A stretch of 64,000 bases of DNA, taken from DATBLE01 sp963734065 (lineage in GTDB: Bacteria > Actinomycetota > Thermoleophilia > Gaiellales > Gaiellaceae). Shown piece after piece: positions 27,350 to 36,087 of the stretch. The translations under genes were made by a program, and so were the position numbers. Each line of letters begins with the position of its first letter. The stretch's first letter is position 1. The DNA lies in the NCBI GenBank assembly GCA_963734065.1, contig CAVTFN010000004.1:575854-639853 (forward strand), in the 5' to 3' direction. A model generated the notes under the pieces. The model did no database searches. It saw only the letters and a program-made list of their open reading frames with translations, and had not been told where the DNA came from.

Positions 27350-28737
27350 GCGGCCGCGACCACCACCTGCAGGACACCGCTCTTGATCGTTCCGGACGAG
27401 AGCCGGTACTGCATCGTCTGCGTGGGAGCGACGTCGACCGAGAAGGTGCCGTCGGGTTGCAGCGCCAGGCTCGGACCGGGCTGCCACGCGCCGCCGGCCG
27501 GCGGCTTCTGCTCGAGGACCGGCTTCTGCACCCTGGTCGCCCTGCCGCTGATCGTCACCGACGCCTCCGGCGCCAGGACCCCGACCGGACGCGACAGCGA
27601 CAGGACGCCGACGATCATCCACGTCGAGCGCAGCCCGAGCGCGCGGCGAACGTCCGAGGCCGGCAGGGTGACGTCCCCGTTGCTACCCGTGGCGACGATC
27701 GACTTCGCATGACCGGCCGCGGGGACCGGGCGGAGCGAATCGACGCCCGCGACTCCGAGCAGCTTGGCGGCGGCGGTGCCGGCGACCACCACCGGCCCCC
27801 AGTCGTGGTACGGCGAGTACGTGTCCCAGGGGTCGGGGACCGAGACCAGGTACGGCGTCGGCTTCGCGCCGGTGAAGACGTCGGTGACGGCGGCCGTCCG
27901 GCCGCCCGAGCTCGAGAAGAAGAACGTGTTCGCGACCTTGCCGGCGTACAGCAGCACCTGCCGCTTCGTTCCGGCGACGGCCTGGTCGCCCACCGGCGTC
28001 TCCGCCGAGATCCCGCCGTAGACCTGGTCGCGGGTGTCGTTGTAGACGTCGAAGGCGCCGCCGCGGCGGTGGGCGAGCGCGTAGGAGCGGGCCGCGACCG
28101 CCTGCGCCTTCACCGCCTCCACGGGCCAGTCGTGCGGCATTTCGCTCGAGACCACTCCCCGGGTGTACCCCTCGAGCCCGACCGTGTTCACGACGGTCAG
28201 GCTCTTTCCGTCGGACGACACGGTGAAGGTGCCGCGATACGGGTTCCGGAGCGAGAGCGGGCTCTTCCCCGGGATGACCGTGAGCGGGCCGACGAGCTTC
28301 TTCGCAGGCTTGCTCGGCGCGACCGTGACCGCCAGATTTACGGCGACAGCGTGCTCGCCCGCCGCCAGCTTGCGAACGTTGCCGGCGGCGTCCTGGACCT
28401 CGAACGGAGTCGGCGACGACACGACCACCCGCTTCGCGCCCTCCACCAGGAGCACCTTGATCTTCGTCACCGGCGCCGGCGCGAGCGTCGTGCCGGGGTA
28501 GTAGTGGGCGAGGATCTTGTCGTACGCGACGCCGTGCTTCGCGTAGCCGTACGCGCCCCACTGAGCCATGCCGACGCCATGTCCCCAGCCGTGCCCGGTG
28601 ATCACGAAGGTGGTCACGTCCACCGTCGTCGGCTTGCCGACTTGCGGGTCGGCAGCGGCCGGGCCGAGGAGGGCGGCCGTGAGGACGGCGACGAGGACGA
28701 GGCGGCGGCTGGGCATGGAGGCGGGCAGAGCCGGCAC
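27346..28737 (-). CDS. SpoIID/LytB-domain secreted protein
   Basis: The 463-residue protein has a signal peptide beginning at either Met1 or Met8 (MPSRRLVLVAVLTAALLGPA). SpoIID features are the N-terminal FVITGHGWGHGVGMAQWGAY and the central LEGYTRGVVSSEMPHDWPVEAVKAQAVAARSY, whose Glu is the predicted catalytic residue. The order is unusual: the GHGWGHGVGMSQ motif normally lies C-terminal in SpoIID but here is near the N-terminus, as if circularly permuted. SpoIID enzymes cleave glycan strands of denuded peptidoglycan; non-sporulating actinobacteria carry homologues of unclear role. It overlaps the subtilase gene, suggesting secreted envelope remodelling. Confidence 0.85.
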   Translation of the reverse strand: MPALPASMPSRRLVLVAVLTAALLGPAAADPQVGKPTTVDVTTFVITGHGWGHGVGMAQWGAYGYAKHGVAYDKILAHYYPGTTLAPAPVTKIKVLLVEGAKRVVVSSPTPFEVQDAAGNVRKLAAGEHAVAVNLAVTVAPSKPAKKLVGPLTVIPGKSPLSLRNPYRGTFTVSSDGKSLTVVNTVGLEGYTRGVVSSEMPHDWPVEAVKAQAVAARSYALAHRRGGAFDVYNDTRDQVYGGISAETPVGDQAVAGTKRQVLLYAGKVANTFFFSSSGGRTAAVTDVFTGAKPTPYLVSVPDPWDTYSPYHDWGPVVVAGTAAAKLLGVAGVDSLRPVPAAGHAKSIVATGSNGDVTLPASDVRRALGLRSTWMIVGVLSLSRPVGVLAPEASVTISGRATRVQKPVLEQKPPAGGAWQPGPSLALQPDGTFSVDVAPTQTMQYRLSSGTIKSGVLQVVVAAA

Positions 28738-28774
28738 CCCAGGCTAGCCGAAGGTGGTCCCGGTTTACAGGGAT

Positions 28775-29761
28775 TTAACCGAGACGAGCGCCGTACTGCT
28801 GCTCGTAGTAGCGCCGGTACTCGCCGCTCTTGATCGGCTCCCACCACGCCCGGTTGTCCCGGTACCAGGCGACCGTCTCCGCCAGCCCCGTCTCGCTGAA
28901 GGAGTGCTGCGGCGACCAGCCGAGGCCGCGGAGAGTCGAGTCGTCGAGGGAGTAGCGCCGGTCGTGGCCGGCCCGGTCGTCGACGTAGCGGATCAGGTCC
29001 TCGCCCGCCCCGGTGAGCTCGAGGATGCGGTGGGTGACCTCGATGTTCTCGAGCTCCTCCCCGCCGACGTTGTAGACCTCGCCGCTGCGCCCCTCGCGGA
29101 GGACGAGCTCGACCGCTGCGCAGTGGTCCTCGGCGTGCAGCCATTCGCGGCGCTGGCGACCGTCGCCGTACACCGGCAGCGCCTCGCCGTCGAGCGCGTT
29201 CGTCACGAACAGCGGGATGATCTTCTCCGGGTACTGGTTCGGGCCGTAGGTGTTGGCGGCGCGGGTGATGCACGCGTCCACGCCGAAGGTGCGCACGGCG
29301 GCGAGCACCTGGAGGTCGCCGCCGGCCTTCGACGCGGCGTACGGGCTCGACGGGCGCAAGGGATCGGTCTCGACCGAGTGTTGCTCCTCCGGGATGTCGC
29401 CGTACACCTCGTCGGTCGAGACCTGGACGAGCCGCACGCCGGCGTCGCGCGCCCAGCCGAGCAGGACGTACGTTCCGTGGACGTCGGTCTCGATGAACTC
29501 CGCGGCGCCGATGATCGAGCGGTCGACGTGGGTCTCGGCGGCGAAGTTGACGACCGCGTCGCACCCGGCCGCCGCCTCGGCGACCGTCTCGGCGTCGCAG
29601 ATGTCGCCGACCACCAGCTCGACGTCGGCGCCCTCGAGGTTCGCCCTGTTGCCCGAGTAGGTCAGCTTGTCGAGGACCACGACCTCGTCGCCGGCCGCGG
29701 CCAGGCGCTTGGCGAAGTGGGAGCCGATGAAGCCGGCGCCTCCGGTGACGAGCACTCTCAT
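28775..29761 (-). CDS. rmlB: dTDP-glucose 4,6-dehydratase
   Basis: The protein has 328 residues from an ATG placed 7 nt after TAGGCT (29769-29774 on the minus strand). It is an extended SDR: MRVLVTGGAGFIGSHFAKRL (NAD motif), NFAAETHVDRSI, VSTDEVYGDIPE (catalytic Thr-Asp-Glu region), YAASKAGGDLQV (YxxxK), NTYGPNQYPEKIIPLFV. It makes dTDP-4-keto-6-deoxyglucose for dTDP-L-rhamnose. The rest of the pathway (rmlDCA) lies beyond the cyclase/AAA gene on the same strand. Confidence 0.95.
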   Translation of the reverse strand: MRVLVTGGAGFIGSHFAKRLAAAGDEVVVLDKLTYSGNRANLEGADVELVVGDICDAETVAEAAAGCDAVVNFAAETHVDRSIIGAAEFIETDVHGTYVLLGWARDAGVRLVQVSTDEVYGDIPEEQHSVETDPLRPSSPYAASKAGGDLQVLAAVRTFGVDACITRAANTYGPNQYPEKIIPLFVTNALDGEALPVYGDGRQRREWLHAEDHCAAVELVLREGRSGEVYNVGGEELENIEVTHRILELTGAGEDLIRYVDDRAGHDRRYSLDDSTLRGLGWSPQHSFSETGLAETVAWYRDNRAWWEPIKSGEYRRYYEQQYGARLG

Positions 29762-29771
29762 CGCTCTCAGC

Positions 29772-32771
29772 CTAGTGAAGGTTTTCGAGGACTGCACGTG
29801 CCTGGGCGGCCATCGGCACGTCGCCCTTCTGCTCGAAGAGATCGAGCCCGTGCGCGCACTCGGCAGCCGCCTCGTCACGTCGGCCCGCGGCCTCTAGCAC
29901 CTCGGCGAGGTCGAGGTGCGCGGCCGCACGGTTGACCAGCATGTCGGTGCGATCGCCGTACTCGATCGCCTCGCGGGCGAGACGCTCCGCCTCGTCCGCC
30001 CGCCCGGCCTGCGCCTGCACGCGCGCCAGCACCTGGCGCCAGAGCATCTGCGTGACGATGTCGTCGCTGCCGGCGAGCTCCCTGCCCTTCGCTCCCCACT
30101 CCGCTGCCTCGTCCCAGCGGTCGAGCGAGCACAGCACGTGCCCGAGGTTCGCCGCGTAGGTCGAGAGCCAGCCCCGGACGCCGAGCTCCTCGCCCAGCTC
30201 GCACGCCTCCCGGAGCGCCCGCTCGGCGGCGGCGTGGTCGCCCGCACGCGTCTCGACGGAGGCGACGTACCAGCGCTGGAGAATCGTCCGCACGGTCTGG
30301 CCTAGCTCCTCGTAGCGGGAACGCATCTCCGCCAGGAGGCTCCGGGCCTCGTCGATCCGCCCCTCCATCGCGTCCAGACACGCTCGCACACCCAGCTGCG
30401 CCGGCCGGGCCGCGTCGTCCGGGCGCAGGGCGGCGCACCAGCGCAGGCCCTCGGCAACGGGCGCCTGGCCGAACACGTAACCGGGGCCGATCGCGCTGAT
30501 CAGGGTCTGCTCCGAACGCTGGTCGCCGAGCCGCGTCGCGGCGTCGAGGGCGCGCTGGAACGCGAGGTTGCGCGGCTCGAACTGGCAGTCCACGTGCTCG
30601 ACGTGGCCGATCGCGGTCCACGCATGCATCAGCCCGAGTTCGTCCCCGGCCTGCTCGAACACCGGCAGGGCCTCCTGCGCGAGCGCGCGGAGCTCCGCGC
30701 CCTTGCCCCCGGGGTCGATCTGGAACCCGAACCGGCCGCGAACGACCCGGGCGAGCAACGCAGCCCGGGCGTCGCCGCCGGCGTCGGCCCGGGCCTCCGC
30801 CTCGTCGAGCAGTGCCTCGGCGTCCGCCACACGCCCGGAGAGGAACAGCGCGTCGGCCAGGTCGAGCTCGAGCGTGAGATCCTGCGCCGAGCCGGAGCGC
30901 AGCCGGATCGCCCGGTCGAGCAGGTTGACGGCCGCCTTCACGTCGCCGCGGAGAACGGCGCCGCGGCCGGACGCTACGAGATGTCCGGCCGCGCGGCCGG
31001 ACAGCTCCGGGTCGTCCGAGCCGAGCTCGCCGCGGTACCTGACCGCCTGCTCGAGGTGGTAGCCGAGGATCTCGTCGAGCTCGACCAGGCCGGAACCGTG
31101 CTCCGCGAGCCACCCCGCGAAGCGTTCGTGCAGCCCGGCGCGGGTCGACTTGGGCAGCGCGGCGTAGGCGGCGTCGCGGATCAACAGGTGCCGGAAGCGG
31201 AAGGCATCCTCGCCCGGAAGCTGCGCCCGGTCGGGCCGGACGAGCTCCTTGCGTACGAGCGCGGTCAACGGCGCGACCGCCTGCGGCTCGTTCGGCGCGA
31301 GCGCCTGGACGGCGCCGCGGTGGAAGACACGGCCCTCGACCGAGCCGCGCTGCAGGACGTTGCGCTCGGTCGCGTCGAGCTGGTCGAGCCGCGCCGCCAT
31401 CAGCGCCTGGATCGTCGGCGGGACGGTCACGTCGGCGTCGCCCGAGTCCCGGACCATCGCGACCATCTCCTCGACGAACAGCGGATTCCCCTCGGCCGCC
31501 TCCCGAATCCGCTCACGCAGCGACTCGTCGACCGGCGCGAGGCTCTCGATCAGCGTCTCGGTCTCGTCGGGCCCGAGCGGCTCCAGCAGCACACTGCCGG
31601 CGCTCGCCGTCCCGCCGGCCCAGCCGGGACGCCGGTCGAGGAGGTCCGGCCTCGCCATGCAGAGCAGGAGGATGGGGGCGTCCCGCGACAGGAGGACGAC
31701 GTGGTCGACCAGGTCGAGGAAGGTCTCCTCACCCCATTGCAGGTCGTCGAACACGCACACGAGCGGTGACTCGGCCGCGACCGCGCCCAGGAGCTTGCGG
31801 AACGCCCACGCGATCTCCTCGCTCGAGGTGACCGCCGTCCGCTCGCCGACGACAGCCTGGATCGTCTCCGCGGCAACCGGGTCGACCGGCGTCTCCGGGA
31901 GCTCCTTGACGACCTCGACCACCGGCCAGTACGTGATCCCTTCGCCGTACGGCAGGCACCGGCCGCGCACGACGAGCGCCCCGTCCAGCGAGCCGAGGAA
32001 CTCGGCGACGAGGCGCGACTTGCCGACGCCGGCCGCCCCGAGCACCGTGAACATGTGGCAGGACGCCTCGGAGACGACCCGCTCCCAGGCCTCCGCCAGC
32101 AGCCCCAGCTCGCGCTCCCGCCCGACCATCGGCGCTCCGGCGCGGCGCGGCGCCTCCGTGGAATGGACGGAACGGAGACAGTAGGCCCGGACCGGCTCCG
32201 CCTTCCCCTTGAGCTCGAGCGGCTCGACCCGCTCGACCTCGACCGCGTCGCGTGTGAGCCGGTGGGTCTCCTCGCCGACCAGGATCTCGCCGGGGGCCGC
32301 GGCCTGCTCCAGCCGGGCGGCGACGTTCACGGCGTCGCCGGTGACGAGCCGCTCCTCCGTGCCTGTCACCACCTCGCCGGTGGTCACCCCGATCCGGCCT
32401 GCGATCCCCAGCTCGGGGAAGGCGTCCCGCATCTCGACGGCGGCACGGAGCGCGCGCAGGGCGTCGTCCTCGTGCAGGACCGGCACGCCGAAGACGGCCA
32501 TCACCGCGTCGCCGATGAACTTCTCGACCGTCCCGCCGTGCCGCTCGACGATCGACCGCATCCGCTCGAAGTAGCGGGCGAGCAGCGCGCGCAGCGCCTC
32601 CGGGTCGAGCCGCTCGCCGAGCTCCGTCGAGCCGGTCACGTCGCAGAAGAGCACCGTGACGACCTTGCGCTGCTCGGGGCCTGTCGAGCTCTCGGCGAAC
32701 GGCGCCGCGCAGTGCGGGCAGAAGGCGAAGTCGCCGGTGCTCTCGCGGCCGCAACTCGTGCAGATCGGCAC
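29772..32771 (-). CDS. Adenylate/guanylate cyclase domain-AAA ATPase-TPR regulator
   Basis: The 999-residue protein starts with a zinc ribbon (CTSCGRESTGDFAFCPHC). A class III cyclase domain follows, about residues 36-190: VTVLFCDVTGSTELGE with the metal Asp, FIGDAVMAVFG, TGDAVNVAARLEQ. A STAND/AAA-type ATPase has Walker A GAAGVGKSRLV (about 243) and Walker B VCVFDDLQWGEE (about 337). The C-terminal half is helical TPR-like repeats. GTG start: TAGTTT is 6 nt upstream and includes the rmlD stop codon. This domain order is common in Actinobacteria, and most members have no assigned signal. It lies between rmlD and rmlB in the rhamnose locus. Confidence 0.9.
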   Translation of the reverse strand: MPICTSCGRESTGDFAFCPHCAAPFAESSTGPEQRKVVTVLFCDVTGSTELGERLDPEALRALLARYFERMRSIVERHGGTVEKFIGDAVMAVFGVPVLHEDDALRALRAAVEMRDAFPELGIAGRIGVTTGEVVTGTEERLVTGDAVNVAARLEQAAAPGEILVGEETHRLTRDAVEVERVEPLELKGKAEPVRAYCLRSVHSTEAPRRAGAPMVGRERELGLLAEAWERVVSEASCHMFTVLGAAGVGKSRLVAEFLGSLDGALVVRGRCLPYGEGITYWPVVEVVKELPETPVDPVAAETIQAVVGERTAVTSSEEIAWAFRKLLGAVAAESPLVCVFDDLQWGEETFLDLVDHVVLLSRDAPILLLCMARPDLLDRRPGWAGGTASAGSVLLEPLGPDETETLIESLAPVDESLRERIREAAEGNPLFVEEMVAMVRDSGDADVTVPPTIQALMAARLDQLDATERNVLQRGSVEGRVFHRGAVQALAPNEPQAVAPLTALVRKELVRPDRAQLPGEDAFRFRHLLIRDAAYAALPKSTRAGLHERFAGWLAEHGSGLVELDEILGYHLEQAVRYRGELGSDDPELSGRAAGHLVASGRGAVLRGDVKAAVNLLDRAIRLRSGSAQDLTLELDLADALFLSGRVADAEALLDEAEARADAGGDARAALLARVVRGRFGFQIDPGGKGAELRALAQEALPVFEQAGDELGLMHAWTAIGHVEHVDCQFEPRNLAFQRALDAATRLGDQRSEQTLISAIGPGYVFGQAPVAEGLRWCAALRPDDAARPAQLGVRACLDAMEGRIDEARSLLAEMRSRYEELGQTVRTILQRWYVASVETRAGDHAAAERALREACELGEELGVRGWLSTYAANLGHVLCSLDRWDEAAEWGAKGRELAGSDDIVTQMLWRQVLARVQAQAGRADEAERLAREAIEYGDRTDMLVNRAAAHLDLAEVLEAAGRRDEAAAECAHGLDLFEQKGDVPMAAQARAVLENLH

Positions 32772-32780
32772 CGGGAGAAA

Positions 32781-33617
32781 CTAAGCCATTCGCGCGAGGC
32801 AGTCACGCAGGCCGTCGCGCCAGTGCGGCAGCGTGGGCGCCCCTCGCTCCGAGCGCAGCACGGAGTAGGCGGGCCTCGGCGCAACCGCGCCGAACTCGGC
32901 GGTGGTGATCCGCCGGACGCGGCAGTCGAGGCCGGCCTCCTCGAAGATCGCCTCGGCGAAGTCGGCCCACGTGCAGTCGCCGTCGGCGGCGACGTGGTAG
33001 AGGCCGTGCGGCAGCTCGAGCAGCGAGCGGGTCGCCTCGGCTAGGTGTCCGACGTAGGTGGGGCAGCCGCGTTGGTCGTCGACGACGGCGACCTCGTCCC
33101 GCTCCGCGCCCAGCCGGAGCATCGTGCGGAGGAAGTTGTGCGACGTCCAGCCGAACAACCACGAGGACCGCACGATCCAGCCGTCGTGCACCTCGCGCTC
33201 GCCGGCGAGCTTCGTCCGGCCGTAGACCGAGAGGGGATGCGGCTCGTCCGACTCGACGTACGGCCCGCCCTTCTTCCCGTCGAACACGTAGTCGGTCGAG
33301 AAGTAGACGACCGGTGCGCCGCCGGCGACGACGTTCCGCGTCCCCAGCACGTTCACGTCCTCGGCCGCGCCCGGCTCGGACTCCGCTCCGTCGACGTTCG
33401 TCCACGCGGCCGCGTGCAGCGCGAGGTCGTACGCCTCGGGTACCTCCCGGGCGACGTCCAGCTCGAGCCGGCCGAGCGCGTGGGCCTCCGGGAACCCCGC
33501 CGCGAGCGCGGTGCCGAGCTGCCCCCGGGCGCCCGTGATCAGGATGCGGCGGTATCTCTCGCGGACAGGATCGGCGATGAGGTGCTCCACAGGTGCTTGA
33601 CGCGAGGGTCGTCCCAC
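32781..33617 (-). CDS. rmlD: dTDP-4-dehydrorhamnose reductase
   Basis: The 278-residue frame is an SDR. The family N-terminus RILITGARGQLGTALAAGFP begins about residue 24, so the real start is uncertain; a GTG at 33590 is one candidate, and all options overlap the rmlC 3' end. Other marks are LHAAAWTNVDGAESEP, YFSTDYVFDGKKGGPYVESD, YGRTKLAGEREV (YxxxK) and RSSWLFGWTSHNFLRTML. It is the last step of dTDP-L-rhamnose synthesis, reducing the 4-keto sugar with NADPH. Confidence 0.93.
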   Translation of the reverse strand: MGRPSRQAPVEHLIADPVRERYRRILITGARGQLGTALAAGFPEAHALGRLELDVAREVPEAYDLALHAAAWTNVDGAESEPGAAEDVNVLGTRNVVAGGAPVVYFSTDYVFDGKKGGPYVESDEPHPLSVYGRTKLAGEREVHDGWIVRSSWLFGWTSHNFLRTMLRLGAERDEVAVVDDQRGCPTYVGHLAEATRSLLELPHGLYHVAADGDCTWADFAEAIFEEAGLDCRVRRITTAEFGAVAPRPAYSVLRSERGAPTLPHWRDGLRDCLARMA

Positions 33618-34006
33618 GGGATCCCGTACTCGTCCGGATCGCCCGGGTCGTACTCCTCGGTCACGTGGTAACAGAAGACCAGGTCGGTGAGCGCTTCGAA
33701 GCCGTGCGCGTGCCGGCCGGGGATGTAGAGCGCGACCGGGTTGTCGTCCCCGATGTCCTCGGTGAACGCCTCGCCGGTCTCCCGGTCGAGGACGACCACG
33801 CGGGCGGTCCCGCGCAGGCAGCAGAAGAGGTCGTCCTGGCGCTTGTGGTGGTGCAGGCCGCGAATCACGCCCGCGCGCGAGAACGAGACGTTCGTCTGCC
33901 TCGTCGGCCTGGGCAGCGTCGTCTCGCGGCGGATCTCCATCAGCCAGCCGCGCTCGTCCTCGAAGCGCCGGAGCGGGAAGCGCACCATGCCGTCGAGAAG
34001 GGCCAT
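33539..34006 (-). CDS. rmlC: dTDP-4-dehydrorhamnose 3,5-epimerase-like protein
   Basis: The 155-residue cupin has the RmlC pattern: FEDERGWLMEI, VSFSRAGVIRGLHHHKRQDD (catalytic His), LRGTARVVVLDRETGEAFTE, NPVALYIPGRHAHGFEALTD and YDPGDPDEYGIPWDDP. It is about 25 residues shorter than typical RmlC. Its stop overlaps rmlD and its start overlaps the rmlA stop, so the three genes are translationally coupled. Confidence 0.88.
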   Translation of the reverse strand: MALLDGMVRFPLRRFEDERGWLMEIRRETTLPRPTRQTNVSFSRAGVIRGLHHHKRQDDLFCCLRGTARVVVLDRETGEAFTEDIGDDNPVALYIPGRHAHGFEALTDLVFCYHVTEEYDPGDPDEYGIPWDDPRVKHLWSTSSPILSARDTAAS

Positions 34007-34749
34007 CAGTCCTGGTTGGCGCCGCCGGAGCGGACGAAGTCGTTGACGACGTAGTACGCGTCGATCGACTCGCCGGCGTCGCCCCAGAACCCCTCGAGCA
34101 CGTCGTACTCCATCGTCCCCTGGCCGACGAACCAGTTGTTCACGTCGGTGATCTCGAGCTCGCCCCGGCCGGACGGCACGAGCGTGGGCAGCACGTCCCA
34201 GACGGTCTCGTCGTAGAAGTAGATCCCGGTGACCGCATACTCGCTCGGGGGTTGCTCCGGCTTCTCGACGATGCGCGCGATCCGCCCGTCGCCGTCCAGC
34301 TCGGGCACGCCCAGATGGCGAAGGTGCTCCGAGTCGTACTCGCGCGAGAGGAGCACGCGTGCGCCTCGCTCCTGCGCGGCGAACCGCTCGGCAGAGGGCC
34401 GGAACGACCGCTCCAGCACGTTGTCAGCGAGCATCACGCAGACGCGGTCGCGGTCGACGAACCGCTCGGCCAGCCCGAGCGCCTCGGCGATCCCGCCGGG
34501 CTTCTCCTGGTACGCGTACAGCAGCTTGTCGATGCCGTGCTCGTGGCCGTTGCCGAGCAGCCGGAAGAACTCGCCGGCATGCGTCCCGCCGGTGACGAGC
34601 ATCAGCTCGGTGATCCCGGCGCGGACGAGCGCCTCGATCGCGAACGAGACCATCGGCCGGTCGTCGATCGGCAGCAGATGCTTGTTCGTGATGCGGGTCA
34701 GCGGATAGAGCCGCGACCCGGTCCCCCCGGCGAGAATCACACCTTTCAC
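34006..34749 (-). CDS. rmlA: Glucose-1-phosphate thymidylyltransferase, short form
   Basis: The 247-residue nucleotidyltransferase has MKGVILAGGTGSRLYPLTRI (signature and triphosphate loop), HLLPIDDRPMVSFAIEALVR, LVTGGTHAGEFFRLLGNGHE, VCVMLADNVLERSF and EITDVNNWFVGQG. It makes dTDP-glucose from glucose 1-phosphate. It lacks the C-terminal extension of about 45 residues found in classic RmlA, as do many actinobacterial and archaeal forms. It has a GTG start with TAGCAT 8 nt upstream, and it is the first gene of rmlACD. Confidence 0.92.
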   Translation of the reverse strand: MKGVILAGGTGSRLYPLTRITNKHLLPIDDRPMVSFAIEALVRAGITELMLVTGGTHAGEFFRLLGNGHEHGIDKLLYAYQEKPGGIAEALGLAERFVDRDRVCVMLADNVLERSFRPSAERFAAQERGARVLLSREYDSEHLRHLGVPELDGDGRIARIVEKPEQPPSEYAVTGIYFYDETVWDVLPTLVPSGRGELEITDVNNWFVGQGTMEYDVLEGFWGDAGESIDAYYVVNDFVRSGGANQD

Positions 34750-34769
34750 GGGATGCGATGCTATATGGG

Positions 34770-35354
34770 ATGCGGATCGGAATCGCCTTGTTCGAGGACG
34801 CCGAGGAGCTGGACTTCGCCGGCCCCTGGGAGGTGCTGGCCGCGTGGTCGCGCCAGTGGCCCGACGACGGCGTCGAGGTCCTGACCGTCGCCGACACGCT
34901 CGAGCCCGTTCGCTGCGCCAAGGGCTTGCGCGTCCTGCCGGACGCGACGTGGGAGACTGCCGGGCCGCTCGACGTCCTCGTCTATCCCGGCGGGATGGGA
35001 ACGCGCCCGCAGCTCGGCGACGAGGCGATCCGCGGCCGCATTCGCGGGCTCGCGGGCGGTGGGACGCTGATGACGAGCGTCTGTACCGGCTCGCTCGTCT
35101 ACGCCGACGCCGGCCTGCTGGACGGCCGCCCGGCGACGACCCACTGGGCGCAGCTCGAGCTGCTCGGCTCCCTCGGCCGCAACATCGACGTCCGCGGCGA
35201 GGACCGCTTCGTCGACGACGGCGGGGTGATCACGGCCGCGGGAGTCTCCGCCGGAATCGACATGGCCCTCCACCTGGTCGCGCGGTTGCATTCGCCCGAA
35301 CGAGCCCGGGACGTCAAGCGTTACATCCAGTACGACCCCGAACCGCCGGTCTAG
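34770..35354 (+). CDS. DJ-1/PfpI family protein (glutamine amidotransferase fold)
   Basis: The chosen start MRIGIALFEDAEELDFAGPW gives 194 residues; an upstream ATG at 34758 would lie inside the rmlA promoter. The nucleophile elbow is MTSVCTGSLVYADAGLLDG, with the Cys, and HWAQLELLGSL supplies a His. This GATase1 layout matches PfpI/isonitrile hydratase-like proteins, for which cysteine-based chemistry varies. It is transcribed divergently from rmlA with only about 20 bp between starts. The substrate is unknown. Confidence 0.85.
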   Translation: MRIGIALFEDAEELDFAGPWEVLAAWSRQWPDDGVEVLTVADTLEPVRCAKGLRVLPDATWETAGPLDVLVYPGGMGTRPQLGDEAIRGRIRGLAGGGTLMTSVCTGSLVYADAGLLDGRPATTHWAQLELLGSLGRNIDVRGEDRFVDDGGVITAAGVSAGIDMALHLVARLHSPERARDVKRYIQYDPEPPV

Positions 35355-35944
35355 ACCCAACCCCTCTGGCGGGCGATCTTGCAGAGGGCACGGCGCTTGG
35401 CGTAGGGCGAGCCCTCCGTCAGCCCTGCCTTGGCGTAGGCGCGGCGCAGAGCGGCCTTCACGGTCTCCGTCGCCCCCGGCGTCCCCAGCCGCGCAGCGAT
35501 CTCCTCATTCGTCGGCAGGTCGTCGAGCGAGCCGCCGGCGAGCCAGCCTGCGCACAGCGCCTCGACCACCTGCCGCTGGAACGGCGAGAGCGGGCGGGTG
35601 AGCGCCGGCGGGCCGGCCTGGAGCGCGGTCGTCACCTCGGGGTCGATCAGCGAGCCGGGTGCCGAGAAGACGACGCTCTCCGCACCCAGGCCGATCCGGT
35701 CGCCGTGCCGCAGCGGAACCTTGGACCCCGCCTGGATCCGCGAGCCGTTGAGGAAGGTCCCGTTGAAGCTGCCGCGGTCCTCGACGAACCAGCGATCGCC
35801 CTCCTCGGTGACGACGAGGTGATGCCGGCTGACCGTTGGCTTCTCGATCGTCAGGTCGTTGTCCTCGGCGCGGCCGACCGCGAACTCGGGCCCGAGCGAT
35901 CGCTCGGTCCCGTCGGGCAGGATCAGACTGGCCGACTCGGCCAC
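35351..35944 (-). CDS. FHA-domain protein with C-terminal helix-turn-helix-like region
   Basis: The 197-residue protein has an FHA domain at about residues 8-95: FAVGRAEDNDLTIEKPTVSR (Arg and Ser of the phosphothreonine pocket), HHLVVTEEGDRWFVEDRGSF, NGTFLNGSRI. From about 118 an alpha-helical segment LSPFQRQVVEALCAGWLAGG, then DLPTNEEIAARLGTPGATET, resembles a LuxR-type or sigma-region-4-like DNA-binding domain. It probably links Ser/Thr phosphorylation to transcription. It overlaps the DJ-1 gene 3' end by 4 nt (convergent) and is divergent from hsp20-lon. Confidence 0.88.
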   Translation of the reverse strand: MAESASLILPDGTERSLGPEFAVGRAEDNDLTIEKPTVSRHHLVVTEEGDRWFVEDRGSFNGTFLNGSRIQAGSKVPLRHGDRIGLGAESVVFSAPGSLIDPEVTTALQAGPPALTRPLSPFQRQVVEALCAGWLAGGSLDDLPTNEEIAARLGTPGATETVKAALRRAYAKAGLTEGSPYAKRRALCKIARQRGWV

Positions 35945-36016
35945 GCGGAACTTGTACCACGGGGACGGAGAAGGCGTTCGACTGCGTCGCGAGTCTCGCC
36001 GCCCGCGACCTCGAAC

Positions 36017-36047
36017 GTTAGTGTCTGCTAACTTAGTGTCTGCTAAC
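36017..36047 (+). promoter_or_regulatory. Tandem operator upstream of hsp20-lon
   Basis: The 15-mer TTAGTGTCTGCTAAC occurs twice back to back (36018-36032, 36033-36047). Each contains the inverted repeat GTTAG-N6-CTAAC or the same without its first base. TACCCT at 36073-36078 is a plausible -10 before the ATG at 36088. It is neither the CIRCE nor the HAIR consensus that I know. A heat-shock or stress repressor site is inferred from the genes it precedes. Confidence 0.65.
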
Positions 36048-36087
36048 CATGTTCCGACCTACCGCGCGAGGGTACCCTAGAGAGCCA

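Noticed and set aside
24972..27377. 801-codon minus-strand frame joining subtilase and LLM
   Set aside because: The upstream part is the subtilase read out of frame. The subtilase and LLM are separate overlapping genes.
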